This document shows, in pieces, positions 50,891 to 60,440 of a stretch of 64,000 nt of DNA. How positions within the stretch are numbered: position 1 is the stretch's first letter; the number at the start of each line of letters is the position of its first letter. The DNA lies in assembly GCF_947179515.1 (NCBI RefSeq), contig NC_067490.1:28123327-28187326 (forward strand). The letters are read 5' to 3'. The stretch is from Apodemus sylvaticus (lineage: Eukaryota > Chordata > Mammalia > Rodentia > Muridae). Under the pieces are notes generated by a model that was given only the letters and a program-made list of their open reading frames with translations, was not told the origin of the DNA and ran no database searches. The position numbers and the translations under genes were made by a program.

Positions 50891-51193
50891 AAGAGGGAAA
50901 TTTTTCATTCTTTTCAATGATGGGTAAATGCTAAGTGGAGAAATGGAATCCATTTCAAGGTCAAGGTTACGAGAGTTAAATGACTATCTCAGAAAAAGAA
51001 ATGTGTTCTATAAGGAACAAGAATTTGGGGAGTGTTCGTGTCTCAAGCATTTGCCTCGCTCTCCCAGCGGGTGGGTCTTCAGCTGATTGACAGGTTTTTG
51101 GCCACTACTGATTTGTCCAAGTCATTTTCCCTTCTTTCACCCAAACTCTGGATTACTAGATATTATTTTCTGAGTCTCCGTCTAAATCTTAGG

Positions 51194-51198
<5 letters not shown>
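50891..51198. other. Unassigned
   Basis: No feature recognised; lies 5' of the pseudogene. Confidence 0.4.

Positions 51199-51228
<30 letters not shown>
51199..51228. repeat. Poly(T) run
   Basis: Near-pure T, about 28 bases, with no recognisable SINE body next to it. Confidence 0.9.
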
Positions 51229-51229
<1 letters not shown>

Positions 51230-53180
51230 TCCACATTCTGGCAGCTAAGACTGACTTTCAAAATGCTTGATTAAGGATGGTTTGCTAATGATTAATTTCC
51301 CTTCCATATCATTCCTTCAAACTGTGTATATTTCCCAGGGCCAGTGTTTTCATTCTTTAGGTTTTTTTTGGTAAAAGTTAATCTCCTCCCGTTTTGTCTT
51401 TTAATAAATATGATCCCTCGTCCTATCTGTCCCTTGATCCTTTCCAAATCAGCAGTGGCTGCCTTAAGTGACAGGATGCTGGGAGACAGGATGCCAACTG
51501 CAGTGGCTAAATTTAAAGAGCAGCTTTTGCACCTGTTGTTCATTGGCAAAGCCCGCGCTCCCACCCACAACCTCCTCCACCCGCTGCCTCCCACCAACTG
51601 CAGCCTGTGGCCCAGAACCTTCACGCTTTCCTTTGGAAGTAGGTCCTCATAATGGCGGTGTCCATTCCATCAAAACTGGGGAGAAATAGATTAGCTTTGA
51701 CAGTAACTTAGTTTAGATTCAGAGGAGCTGAAATTTGGGCCAAACTCAGCATAATATTAAAGATGTATCTCACCTTGAAGCAGGCAGATCCGTGTGGCTA
51801 GAAACCAGCCCCAGAAGGCTCTTTTAGACTGTGCTGCTTTGTGAAATTCTTTTAGATTGTCTCACCGGAGGTTGTCTATAAATTTAAGTGTTGTGAAGGA
51901 CAGACAGTTGAAGGAAGAACTGGCATTGTGTAGAATTAGCTTTAGTTAACTTGCCGGATTGGCATCTCTGAACCTGAAAGAGTACTGTAGGACAAAGACA
52001 GTTACACATAAGGAATTCTCTTACAGAACAGGCCCACGGAAGGACAAAGGCCTTGATGGAAGGAATTCCGGTGCAGGATACATATAGAATTGTGCAGGAT
52101 CTGTGGCTGAGTCAGCCAAACTATCCTGATCAGACAGGTCTAATGACAGTTTCAAGTAGTGTCTCCTATCAGTAACACTAGCTAGTGTGTGGTTATCCTT
52201 GGCTACGCCAAACTTGGTCTCAAACAATCCAAAAGGCCTAATGATCACAGAACGTTATTACACTACCAGACTATCTGATATGTGAGGACCGGCTCACATC
52301 CGGCACTAAGCAACTGAGATACAAAGTCAATAGTAAATTATGGGCGCTTGCAAGGAGACTTAAGTTTTACCTAGAGGTTTATTTTCAGAGAAGGTTGTAC
52401 TACCTGCTCTCCACCCCCCATCCCCGAGAAGCACAGATGGTTACTGGGACAGCAGTAGCAAAAAGCTAGGTATGGCTTTTGAGAGAGTCCGGGGCATGGG
52501 AAACAAGTCTCTGGAGAAGATTGCTAAGCAAGAAGCCACCCCCCTGGTCGGAATTCCATTACGCGTCAGCCGGGTCTTTTTATTACTCTGGATGGTGCTG
52601 GGTTTCATAACCGTGTGAGCTGAATTCCTATGTACTTAGGAGGTGTGCTATATTTGAGTATAAAATTAATAGCTTTGATCACTCTAGAGAGAGAGACAAA
52701 AGACTTCCTAGATCCAAAAGTCTAGTAAATATCAAAGACTGAAAAAGGGCGTGAGCCAATCCAATGCCAAAGGAAAGACTGCCTTAAAATTTGCTGCCAG
52801 GCTCCTGGATTCTGAGAAACAGGAACAAAGACTTTACCTGAACAATCCCTGCCCTTCTCTCCCAGGCCCCTCCTCGGGTGTTCTGTGCGTGAAAGAAAAA
52901 AGTTCAAGACATGAATGCTGCTGACAGAAAATAAGATTAGACCGCAGGGTGACTGAGTTATAAAATGTGAAGACAGTCCTCCTTTGGAAATCAGGGCCTG
53001 AGCCTCCTGCTAACAAATATTTTTAGAGTGATATATAAATATATTTCTGACTTAGAGTGGATCTGTGTTAGAGTTGGGGCAAGTGGGAGTATTGGAGGAA
53101 ATAAAGAAAAACAAGGAGAACATGGGTGTGTTTATGTGTATGATGATATGAAAGTAGATCTATAGAGGAAAAGATATATT
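51229..53180. other. Unassigned unique-looking 2 kb
   Basis: No repeat family or gene recognised. A small duplication GACAGGATGCTGGGAGACAGGATGCC is at about 51470-51495. Open frames on both strands (51292-51689, 52021-52248) have no known domains. Confidence 0.4.
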
Positions 53181-53345
53181 AAGCATGTTACATATACATA
53201 TATATACATATGTGTGTATGTATATGTAAAATAATAGTTTACTTAGATTATGATATATTATATTACATATCATAATAGTACACTATATTATATTTATATC
53301 TCCTTATATTGCATATCATAGTGCTTTAATAAATATGTATGTTAT
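53181..53345. repeat. AT-rich low-complexity block
   Basis: ATATACATATATATACATATG and TATATTATATT sequences for about 160 bases. Confidence 0.85.
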
Positions 53346-53905
53346 ATACAAAAAAGGCTTTAAAGGTAGTTGAACCTCTCTCACTTACATTGACTAGAAA
53401 TATGTACAATGCAGATGAGCTGCCAGAGAAAGAACAAAGGAGGAAAGGAGAAAGTTGCAGGAACTTGGCTGTGGAGATGGAGAAGTTACTTCTAACGGGG
53501 GTCGGGAGTAGGCAAGGGAAATGTGTGATGATGTTCTGAGAGTGAATCAGACATAAAGAGCAGACAGGGCCGGCCCCGGGCTCCCATAACACCCGAAGGC
53601 TGCGGCCTCTCCTTCTGCCCTTCTGTGGATATACTCTTTCCTGTTCACTCAGAACTACTGAGAGCACACGGCTAATTCACATTGTCAGCGAACCAGGAAA
53701 CACCACCCCCCAAACCTCTGAGGAGATTCCTGTCGTGTTTGCTTGTTCCGGCCAGCGTGCGTGCTTCGCCTGCCCACCCTACCTGCTCTGGAACCCTTGG
53801 GTAAATATTCCTTTGAGTTGAGTCATAGCTGGGAGCTCACGTCAGTGTATGCTTTAGTAGGGAAACGGGTTAAAGTTTCATGCTTCAAGAAATATGCTCT
53901 GATTC
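53346..53905. other. Unassigned
   Basis: GC-rich GGGCCGGCCCCGGGC palindrome-like core at about 53566-53581. No repeat or gene recognised. Confidence 0.4.
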
Positions 53906-53907
53906 GG

Positions 53908-54083
53908 TGTTTTTTAGCTTTTGTTTTGTTTTGTTTCTTTGGTTTTTCGAGACAGGAGTTCTCTGTGTAGCCCTGGCTGTCCTGGAACTCACTCTGTAGA
54001 CCAGGCTGGCTTCGAACTCAGAAATCCGCCTGCCTCTGTCTCCCAAGTGCTGGGATTGCAGGCGTGTGCCGCCATGCCCGGCT
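53908..54083 (-). repeat. Young B1 SINE
   Basis: TTTTGTTTTGTTTC tail, GAGACAGGAGTTCTCTGTGTAG, GACCAGGCTGGCTTCGAACTC and GTGTGCCGCCATGCCCGGC. Confidence 0.95.
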
Positions 54084-54104
54084 GCTTTTTTTTTTTTCAA
54101 GTAA

Positions 54105-54142
<38 letters not shown>
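54084..54142. repeat. Two poly(T) runs
   Basis: T runs at about 54086-54098 and 54107-54140 separated by CAAGTAACC. Confidence 0.9.
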
Positions 54143-54143
<1 letters not shown>

Positions 54144-54317
54144 GATTGGCATAAAAAATTTGTGCAGCAAGGTATTTTTTAATGGCCATGTTTTTAAATT
54201 ATAAGATTAATATGCAGGTGGGAGCAATTTAAATTACTAAAAGAGCAGGTGTCCCTCAAAACTTTCCCAAGGCAATGTGTCTTCCTATTTATTCCTTTAA
54301 ATTCACCACCTAAGTTA

Positions 54318-54418
54318 TATTATATATATATATATACACACACATACACATATATATGTATATATGTATACATTTTAAAGATGTATACATAAAAATGTAT
54401 ATATATACATTTTAAAGA
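54318..54418. repeat. (TA)n/(CA)n with a duplicated ACATTTTAAAGATG
   Basis: TATA and CACA runs; ACATTTTAAAGATG occurs twice, at about 54370 and 54409. Confidence 0.85.
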
Positions 54419-54535
54419 TGGGGGTCTTACTATATTGTCCTGACCAGCTTGGAACCAGGACACATTTGAGGTAGAACAGGTTGGCCTTGAACTCACAGAG
54501 ATCCCCCTGCTTCTGCCTCTCACTGTAGTGCCAGG
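54419..54535 (-). repeat. Old B1-like SINE
   Basis: GGGGTCTTACTATATTGTCC, AGGTTGGCCTTGAACTCACAG and CTGCTTCTGCCTCTCACTG. Confidence 0.65.
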
Positions 54536-54852
54536 GAAGTGTTAGTGATTTCCCCAAAACAGACAGGAGCCAATCAGATGCAGCCCACAGAAAGGTCTTC
54601 ATTCTATTTGAGCTAGCTCGCCACTGCCATCCCCATCCCACCCCACCCAGGGCACCACCGTCACGCAGGATGGTTTTGGTGGTGGTGGGAGCCCCGAGTA
54701 TCTACCGAATATCCACGGGGCAAGGCTTTATCATAAGCAGCAAGCAGGCGCTAAGTGTGGAAGCCTCTCACTGGAAAGCAGCTGTGACTGCTACTGGGAG
54801 TCATGTCATAAACTCCACTTTGCTCCCCTCTGCACTGGTGGTCAGTAGGCAG
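54536..54852. other. Unassigned
   Basis: No repeat or gene recognised. Confidence 0.4.
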
Positions 54853-54990
54853 AGGGTGTAACCTGGGGTGCAGGTTTGTTGGGGGAATAACCTGGAGACG
54901 CTGGTCTTGCTGAGGGTGTAACCTGGAGACACTGGTCTTGTTGGGGATTAGCCTAGAGACTGGAGTTAGGCTTGGGTTTTGTTGGGGGCT
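54853..54990. repeat. Degenerate minisatellite, unit about 31-40 bases
   Basis: The motif TAACCTGGAGAC.CTGGTCTTG.TG recurs (about 54857, 54888, 54918, with a decayed copy at about 54950), each followed by a G-run. Confidence 0.85.
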
Positions 54991-55084
54991 GGGGACAACT
55001 TGGAAACTAATGCTAGGTAGCAGTCTGTTAGTTGACCCGAGTTCAGACTTAGATCAAGTTCACTAAAATGGAGTCTGAACTTAA

Positions 55085-55354
55085 AAGATTTGGCCTCTCA
55101 TCACATGTTGGGATTAAAATCATGTGCTACTTACTGTGTTCAGCCCTATACATGGTGTTAAAATTGTTTGGCATATTTAATTTCATTACTATTTTTGTGT
55201 GCGTGAGTGCCTGCTGCAGAGCGAGGGTGGAGGTTATCTGATGAGTTTTGAGAGTTAGTTCTCCTTTCCCACCTTTTGTGGGTTCCAGACCAAGCTCAGG
55301 TTGTCAGGCAGGTGCATCAAGACCCTGAGCCTACTGGGCCATCTCACTGGCTCC
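55085..55354 (-). repeat. B1 fragment followed by B3-type SINE
   Basis: GTTGGGATTAAAATCATGTGC is the 5' arm of an inverted B1 (to about 55146). From about 55188, GTGCGTGAGTGCCTGCTGC, GGGTTCCAGACCAAGCTCAG and GGGCCATCTCACTGGCTCC are inverted B3 blocks. Confidence 0.65.
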
Positions 55355-55474
55355 CACGTTCGATGGAATTTAAAAATGATCACGAATACTATATTATTTA
55401 TAGTTTTATATCTCATGCATGATTTCAGCCAAGCCAAAAAGCTCAGAACTACTGTATTTATTCTTTTTGTTTTT

Positions 55475-55602
55475 TTCTGAGACAGGGCCCAGCCCTGGGC
55501 CTTGAACTCTAGGAACTGAGGATAACCCTACACTCCAGATTTTACTGCTTCTGTTTCTCAAGCACTGATATAACAGGTATGTGCTGCTATGCCCAGTTTA
55601 CT
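55475..55602 (-). repeat. Old B1-like SINE
   Basis: TTTTTTCTGAGACAGGGCCC, GGCCTTGAACTCTAGGAAC and GTATGTGCTGCTATGCCCAG. A younger B1 has landed at its right edge. Confidence 0.65.
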
Positions 55603-55770
55603 TTTTTTTTTTTTTTTTTGGATTTGGTTTTTTCAAGACAGGGTTTCTCTGTATAGCCCTGGCTGTCCTGGAACTCACTCTGTAGACCAGGCTGGCCTCG
55701 AACTCAGAAATCTACCTGCCTCTGCCTCCCAGAGTGCTGGGATTACAGGCATGCACCACCACTGCCCGGC
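55603..55770 (-). repeat. Young B1 SINE with exact 13-bp target duplication
   Basis: GACAGGGTTTCTCTGTATAG, GACCAGGCTGGCCTCGAACTC and GCATGCACCACCACTGCCCGG are nearly intact. TGCCCAGTTTACT flanks it (55590-55602 and 55771-55783). Confidence 0.97.
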
Positions 55771-55884
55771 TGCCCAGTTTACTCTTAATAATGAATAAAT
55801 ACATTACTTCTTGGTCTCTTGATTATGTGTCAAAGTGTAGAAAGCACAATCCTTTTCATTGTGGTTTATTCTTGTATTTGAAAT

Positions 55885-56095
55885 AGATGAACTGGGGTTT
55901 TTGTCTGTGTAGCCCAAGTTGGCTTTAAACTTGACCATCTCCCTACCTGAGCTTTCCCAATGTCGGACTGTAAGAACACACCAACACACTTTTTTTTTTT
56001 CTGAGATAAATTTTTACTACATAGCCCAGGGACTTGTAATTCTGCCTCAGCCTCACAAGTGCTGGGATGTAGCTTGTATGCCAATATGGTTGATC
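55885..56095 (-). repeat. Two old B1-like SINEs in tandem
   Basis: GTCTGTGTAGCCCAAGTTGGC...CACACCAACACAC (to about 55988), then a T run and TCTGAGATAAATTTTTACTAC...GTGCTGGGATGTAGC (to about 56095). Confidence 0.6.
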
Positions 56096-56614
56096 TGTGG
56101 CTAGTTAACTTTTGTATGTGGTTGAATAATATTTTGTTAAGAGGTTGATGGTTGATGTCTAATTTACTTTGCAGGCACTTTCTTGGAAGATATTAAGGTT
56201 ATCTTCAACTTCTTACAAAGCGTGTGTCCTTCTTTAAAAATGTGCTACTTCTAGAATGACCAGCATGCTTCCTGGTACATGAATGGCGATGGATCGATCT
56301 TTGAGGATTCCTTTCTGGCGAACGCTTTCTTCTTGGCCCACCAGCTCCTGTAGACCTTCCCCACTGAGGGAAGGTTTTATTTTGCTTCTTTTCCTGGGAG
56401 AAGATAAATGACAGTTGTTTAGCGCAATTGTTGGATCTACATTATAAGATCGTGGTATAATGGTAGATCCTATATGTAACCTAACACAGGCACATTAGCG
56501 ATTTAATTTTCATAAATATGAGATGATACATTTTGGAATGCAGGTTTGAAATGCAGCAATGTCTCTAGTTTCAGATTTGTACATTAAAAAAACCTGTGAC
56601 TTTCCCCCCAGGTT
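56096..56614. other. Unassigned
   Basis: Unique-looking DNA; no gene or repeat recognised. Confidence 0.4.
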
Positions 56615-56745
56615 GTTTTCTTTTGTTTTATATTTCCCTCAAACATCTAGTTATGTAGCCTATGTTGGCCTTGTACTCAGAAAAGTCCTCCTGCTTCAGC
56701 TTCCCTAGCCATGTGATTATAGGTGTATCCTACCATGACTGGCTT
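56615..56745 (-). repeat. Old B1-like SINE
   Basis: TAGTTATGTAGCCTATGTTGGCC, CCTCCTGCTTCAGCTTCCC and GTGTATCCTACCATGACTGGC. Confidence 0.7.
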
Positions 56746-56912
56746 AATCTGGTTCTTTTTTCTAATGCCCAGGACTAAATCTCAGTATGGCAGGGTAGAT
56801 ATTCAATTTCCATACTTGGAAAAACAGAAGAAAGGGAAATGTAGTAAGATTTCCTGAAGTGTAAAGCAAAGATAGAGATGGAATGCTATTGGCCAGGGTC
56901 TGGGGTTAGCAA

Positions 56913-57030
56913 AGAAGAAGGAGGAGGAGGAGGAAGAGGAGAAGGAGGAAGAGGAGGAGGAGAAGGAGGAGGAGGAAGAGGAGGAGGAGAAGGAGGAGGA
57001 GGAGGAGGAGAAGGAGGAGGAGGAGGAAGA
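56913..57030. repeat. (GGA/GAA)n polypurine, left arm
   Basis: Uninterrupted purine GAAGGAGGAGGAGG-type units directly abutting the B1 that follows. Confidence 0.95.
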
Positions 57031-57195
57031 GGAGGCTGGGCGGTGGTGGCGCACACCTATAATCCCAACACTCTGGGAGGCAGAGGCAGGTGGATTTCTG
57101 AGTTCGAGGCCAGCCTGGTCTACAGAGTGAGTTCCAGGACAGCCAGGGCTACACAGAGAAACCCTGTCTTGAAAAAAACCAAATCCAAAAAACCA
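57031..57195 (+). repeat. Young B1 SINE inside the polypurine array
   Basis: GGCTGGGCGGTGGTGGCGCAC, GGCCAGCCTGGTCTACAGAG and CAGAGAAACCCTGTCTTG are nearly intact, followed by an A/C-rich tail that passes into AAG repeats. Confidence 0.97.
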
Positions 57196-57788
57196 AAAAT
57201 AAAGAAGAAGAAGAAGAAGAAGAAGAAGAAGAAGAAGAAGAAGAAGAAGAAGAAGAAGAGGAAGAGGAAGAGGAAGAGGAAGAGGAAGAGGAAGAGGAGG
57301 AGGAGGAGGAGGAGGAGGAGGGGGGGGAAAGAGGAGGAGGAGGAGGAGGAAGAGAAAGACCAAGAAGAAGAAGAAGAAGAGGAGGAGGAAGAGGAGAAGG
57401 AGGAGGAAGAAGAAGAAGAGGAGGAGGAGGAGGAAGAGGAGGAGGAAGAGAAAGAAGAAGAGGAGGAAGAGGAAGAAGAGGAGGAAGAGGAGGAGGAAGA
57501 GAAAGACCAAGAAAAAGAGGAGGAGGAGGAGAAGGAGGAGGAGGGGAGGAGGAGGAAGAGGAGGGGGAGGAGGAGGAAGAGGAGGGGGAAGAGAAAGACC
57601 AAGAAGAAGAAGAAGAGGAGGAGGAGGAGAAGGAGGAGGAAGAAGAAGAAGAGGAGGAGGGAGAAGAAGGAAGAGGAGGAGGAAGAGAAAGACCAAGAAG
57701 AAGAAGAGGAGGAGGAGGAGGAGAAGGAGGAGGAGGAGGAGGAGGAAGAAGAAGAAGAACAAGAAGAAGAAGAAGAAGAAGAAGAGTA
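57196..57788. repeat. (AAG/AGG)n polypurine, right arm with higher-order units
   Basis: About 590 bases of almost pure purine: (AAG)n, then AGG/AAG mixtures. The only regular pyrimidines come from GAGAAAGACCAAGAA, which recurs at 57352, 57499, 57591 and 57685. Frames stay open for 235-412 codons (Glu/Lys on plus, Ser/Phe/Leu on minus), an artefact. Confidence 0.97.
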
Positions 57789-58396
57789 GCAGCAGCAGCA
57801 ACAACAACAACGCCAACTTAAAACCAAGACAGAGAGAAGGAGGGTGTGCAGTATGGGTAAATACTTGAGATGCTACGTTGGCAACTATAGCCGGTAAAAG
57901 GCAGTTGTGACTGAAGTCTGAAGTTGTTCCAGCAATGGCAAGAATTCCAAATGGGGGCTTGTTGCATTCAGCCATTTTGATGAGCGCATTCCTCAGTCCC
58001 CAGATTCCACTTGTTGGAAAGTAAAGCTCTTTGGGGGTCATCAGGAGAAACCCGCCATTTTACTGTTCTAGGTTAGGGCTGAAGAATTAACGCAGAATTT
58101 TTACTTCAGTGTTTGGCCAAGGAAGCAATTTTAGTCAAACCTTAAAGAATATTAGTAGAACAAGTCATACAATTTTTAATTTTTAAAACTTCATGTAGGG
58201 TTATATAACCTACAACCATGTTTATTAGAATTTTAAAATATCTATATCTCACCCCACTTGGATTTTTAAAAGGAGCTGAAAGAATTGCGTGGCTCTTAAT
58301 AGCAAACAGCTAGGAAGTCTAAGGAAATAGAGGAACTGCGGCCTCCTTTGCTACACCACACTCAAGGAACCCTTGCTAGGAACTTAGCTTCTTGTG
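57789..58396. other. Unassigned after a short (CAG/CAA)n
   Basis: AGCAGCAGCAGCAACAACAACAAC at about 57787-57811, then unique-looking AT-rich DNA. Confidence 0.45.
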
Positions 58397-58397
58397 T

Positions 58398-58618
58398 AGT
58401 GGTTCTCAACCTTCCTCATGCTGTGACCCCTTAATACAGTTCCTCATACTGTGGTGACCTTAAACCATAACATTGTTTTTCTTGCTACCTCATAACTGTA
58501 GTTTTGGTGCTACTGCTATGATTTATAATGTAGATACTTGTGTTTTAGGATGGTCTTAGGCGACTTCATGAGGAAAAGCTTTTGACCCAAAGGGTCACGA
58601 CCCACAGGTTGAGAAACC
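58398..58618 (+). mobile_element. URR1-type hAT DNA transposon (non-autonomous)
   Basis: Starts TAGTGGTTCTCAACCTTCC and ends GGGTCACGACCCACAGGTTGAGAAACC, the URR1 termini as inverted repeats. Interior CTGTGACCCCTTAATACAG and CTACCTCATAACTGTAG are typical. More complete than the copy at 41575. No transposase. Confidence 0.9.
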
Positions 58619-58667
58619 TTGTTCCGTGGCAAGTTGTGTTTTCAAGAGACAGTGAGTGAGCTTAGCC

Positions 58668-58822
58668 CAAACCAGGCATGGTGGTGCTTGTGATCATAGC
58701 GCTCAGGAGGCTGAGGCAGGATGATTGTAAGTTCGAGGCTAGCCTGAATATGTAGTATGACTTAATCTCAAACAAAAATCTGAACAACAACAACAACAAC
58801 AACAACAACAAAACAACAACAA
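58668..58822 (+). repeat. B1-like SINE with (AAC)n tail
   Basis: ACCAGGCATGGTGGTGCTTG, GAGGCTGAGGCAGGATGATTG and CTTAATCTCAAACAAAAATC, then AAC repeats to about 58822. Confidence 0.8.
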
Positions 58823-58850
58823 AAAAGAAAAGAGTAATTCTATGTTGGGT

Positions 58851-58975
58851 GTGATGATTCATACTTATAACCCCCAGCACTGGGGATGCTGAGGTTGGGG
58901 GTGAGTTTGAGGTCATTCTGGGCCACATAGTGCATTGTGGGCCAGCCTGGGCAACATAATGACATTTCCCCGTTT
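58851..58975 (+). repeat. Old B1-like SINE
   Basis: GTTGGGTGTGATGATTCATAC, CAGCACTGGGGATGCTGAGG and GGCCAGCCTGGGCAACATAATG. GGGCCACATAG/GGGCCAGCCTG is a small internal repeat. Confidence 0.7.
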
Positions 58976-59005
58976 CCCCCCCCCCCAACCCCGCCCCAGA
59001 CATGA

Positions 59006-59600
59006 AAAGTTTTTCTCAACTGTGTTCTACTTGCTATTTTAGCAATATTATGAAACTTGGTTCATCTTTACATGGTTTTATTATATTGCTGGTTTCTTCT
59101 GTTTTTGTAGTTTATTTTTAAAAGGAGACCAAGGTCATAAATAGTAATGAACAGTGTTGCTTTTAGAGCGGAATGTCAATCTAAGGGTGTTGGGAAAAAG
59201 AATCAGGTGTTTCAGTTGTGGAGCGTTCTGTTCATTCAGCCCAATGGCAGGCAGGGACTCATCCTGGGAGTTTGAAACTACAACCACTCTAGACTACTTT
59301 ATATCATGTTGCACAGCACTGTCAATTGGAATACTTTACAATTCAGGGTTAGTTTCGGCACATCCAAATGCTAACAGTTATGGATGCTAACTTTAGGCAT
59401 GTGGTCGAAAGTAGTCGCCAGCCGACTTAAAATGGTGCTTATGCAGACAACTTAGAACACTCAGAACAAGCTCTGCACAGGTATCTATTTCCCTAGTTCT
59501 CTTATCAAGTCGCTTGGTAAAGATTAGCCAAATCGAACGCGCCATCCCTTACTGCTCCATTCCAAGAGGCTCAAGTGCCAGAGACCGGGTCCCCTAGAAT
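59006..59600. other. Unique DNA upstream of the CpG island
   Basis: No repeats are recognised for the ~600 bases leading into the promoter. Composition rises in GC and CpG from about 59520. Confidence 0.45.
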
Positions 59601-59609
59601 TTGCCCGTA

Positions 59610-60440
59610 AGGTAACTCTGGAAGTGACAGACAGCCCGAAGCCGGGATTCTCCCGCCTTTTGATTGGGCTTCGCAGGAAGCCCCGCCTCAGAGGCCTGAC
59701 TCAGGGCTGCAATTGGCCTGGTGCGGCTGAGTGGCGGGTCTTGGCCACGCCCCTGCCGTCCGCTGCGCTGCCTGGGCCAGCGCCGTTTCCAGTTGAGAGA
59801 TGGCGGCCGCCGCAGGTAGATCGCTCCTGCTACTGCTCTGCTCCCGGGGCGGCGGTGGGGGCGCCGGCGGCTGCGGAGCGCTGACTGCCGGCTGCTTTCC
59901 CGGGCTGGGCGTCAGCCGTCACCGGCCGCACCAGCAGCACCGGACGGTGAGCGAGCGCGGCTCCGGGGAGGGCGGGGCGGCGTGGGGAGCCGCGGGCAGG
60001 CCAGGGCGCCCGGCGACTTCCCTCAACTCGCGGCCGCCCCGGGGTGGCCGGCCACCGAGCCGCCGTGTCCTTCAGCGCCTGCGGCGGCGGCTGAGAAGGC
60101 AGGGCGGGCGGGCGGGCGGGCGGGAGGCAGGAGAGGAGGAGGAGGAGGGGCGACAGCAGGGATGTTCCCGCAGGACTGGGGACGCCAGGGCGGGGAAGGC
60201 ACGGGACTTGAACCTCTCCCTGACCCGCCTCCAGGCTCGGTCCCTCCTTCCGACGTTTCTGACAGCTTTGCTCCAATGCTCCCGAACTGAGCCCGGTGCA
60301 AGTTGTCGCCTTCTCTCCTCCTCTGGGCGGGTTGGGGCGTCCGGAGTTGCCGCGGTTGCCGGTGTGTCAGGAGAGTGGCAGTGCCATGCTGCTGGGAACT
60401 GTCCCCGGAGAGCACCCCGGGACCCCAGGAGGCTGCTGCC
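59610..60440 (+). promoter_or_regulatory. CpG-island promoter with CCAAT boxes
   Basis: CpGs become dense from about 59640 to 60440 while bulk DNA in this window is CpG-poor. Two inverted CCAAT boxes lie upstream of the ATG, GATTGGGC at about 59661 and AATTGGCC at about 59712, typical NF-Y sites. No TATA box is visible, so initiation is probably dispersed around 59720-59795. A G/C-rich (GGGC)n run lies at about 60102-60125 inside the island. Confidence 0.85.
59800..59946 (+). CDS. First coding exon of a probable nuclear-encoded mitochondrial protein (unidentified)
   Basis: The ATG at 59800 has a good context (G at -3, G at +4) and opens 49 codons in phase 0 up to a strong donor ACG|GTGAGC at 59946/59947. 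The peptide starts MAAAAGRSLLLLLCSRG and continues with glycine-, cysteine- and arginine-containing text (GVSRHRPHQQHRT at the end). It has six arginines, several histidines and no acidic residue, and a Leu5 stretch, the pattern of a mitochondrial targeting presequence; a secretory signal is the alternative because of the leucine run. If the donor were skipped the frame would stay open to 60462, but that extension is low-complexity Arg/Gly/Pro from the island. The CpG island and CCAAT boxes support this as exon 1. Remaining exons are beyond the window, so I cannot name the gene. Confidence 0.75.

Noticed and set aside
51292..51689. Overlapping frames of 73-110 codons on both strands
   Set aside because: No domain recognised and no promoter or splice context; kept as unassigned DNA.
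56803..58041. 412-codon minus-strand and 303-codon plus-strand open frames
   Set aside because: They run through the GGA/GAA polypurine array and a B1. Stop codons are simply impossible in such purine-only sequence; the products are homopolymeric Glu/Lys or Ser/Phe/Leu.
59830..60276. 148-codon minus-strand frame in the island (divergent gene)
   Set aside because: GC-rich islands keep open frames by chance; no donor, conserved domain or promoter orientation supports it.
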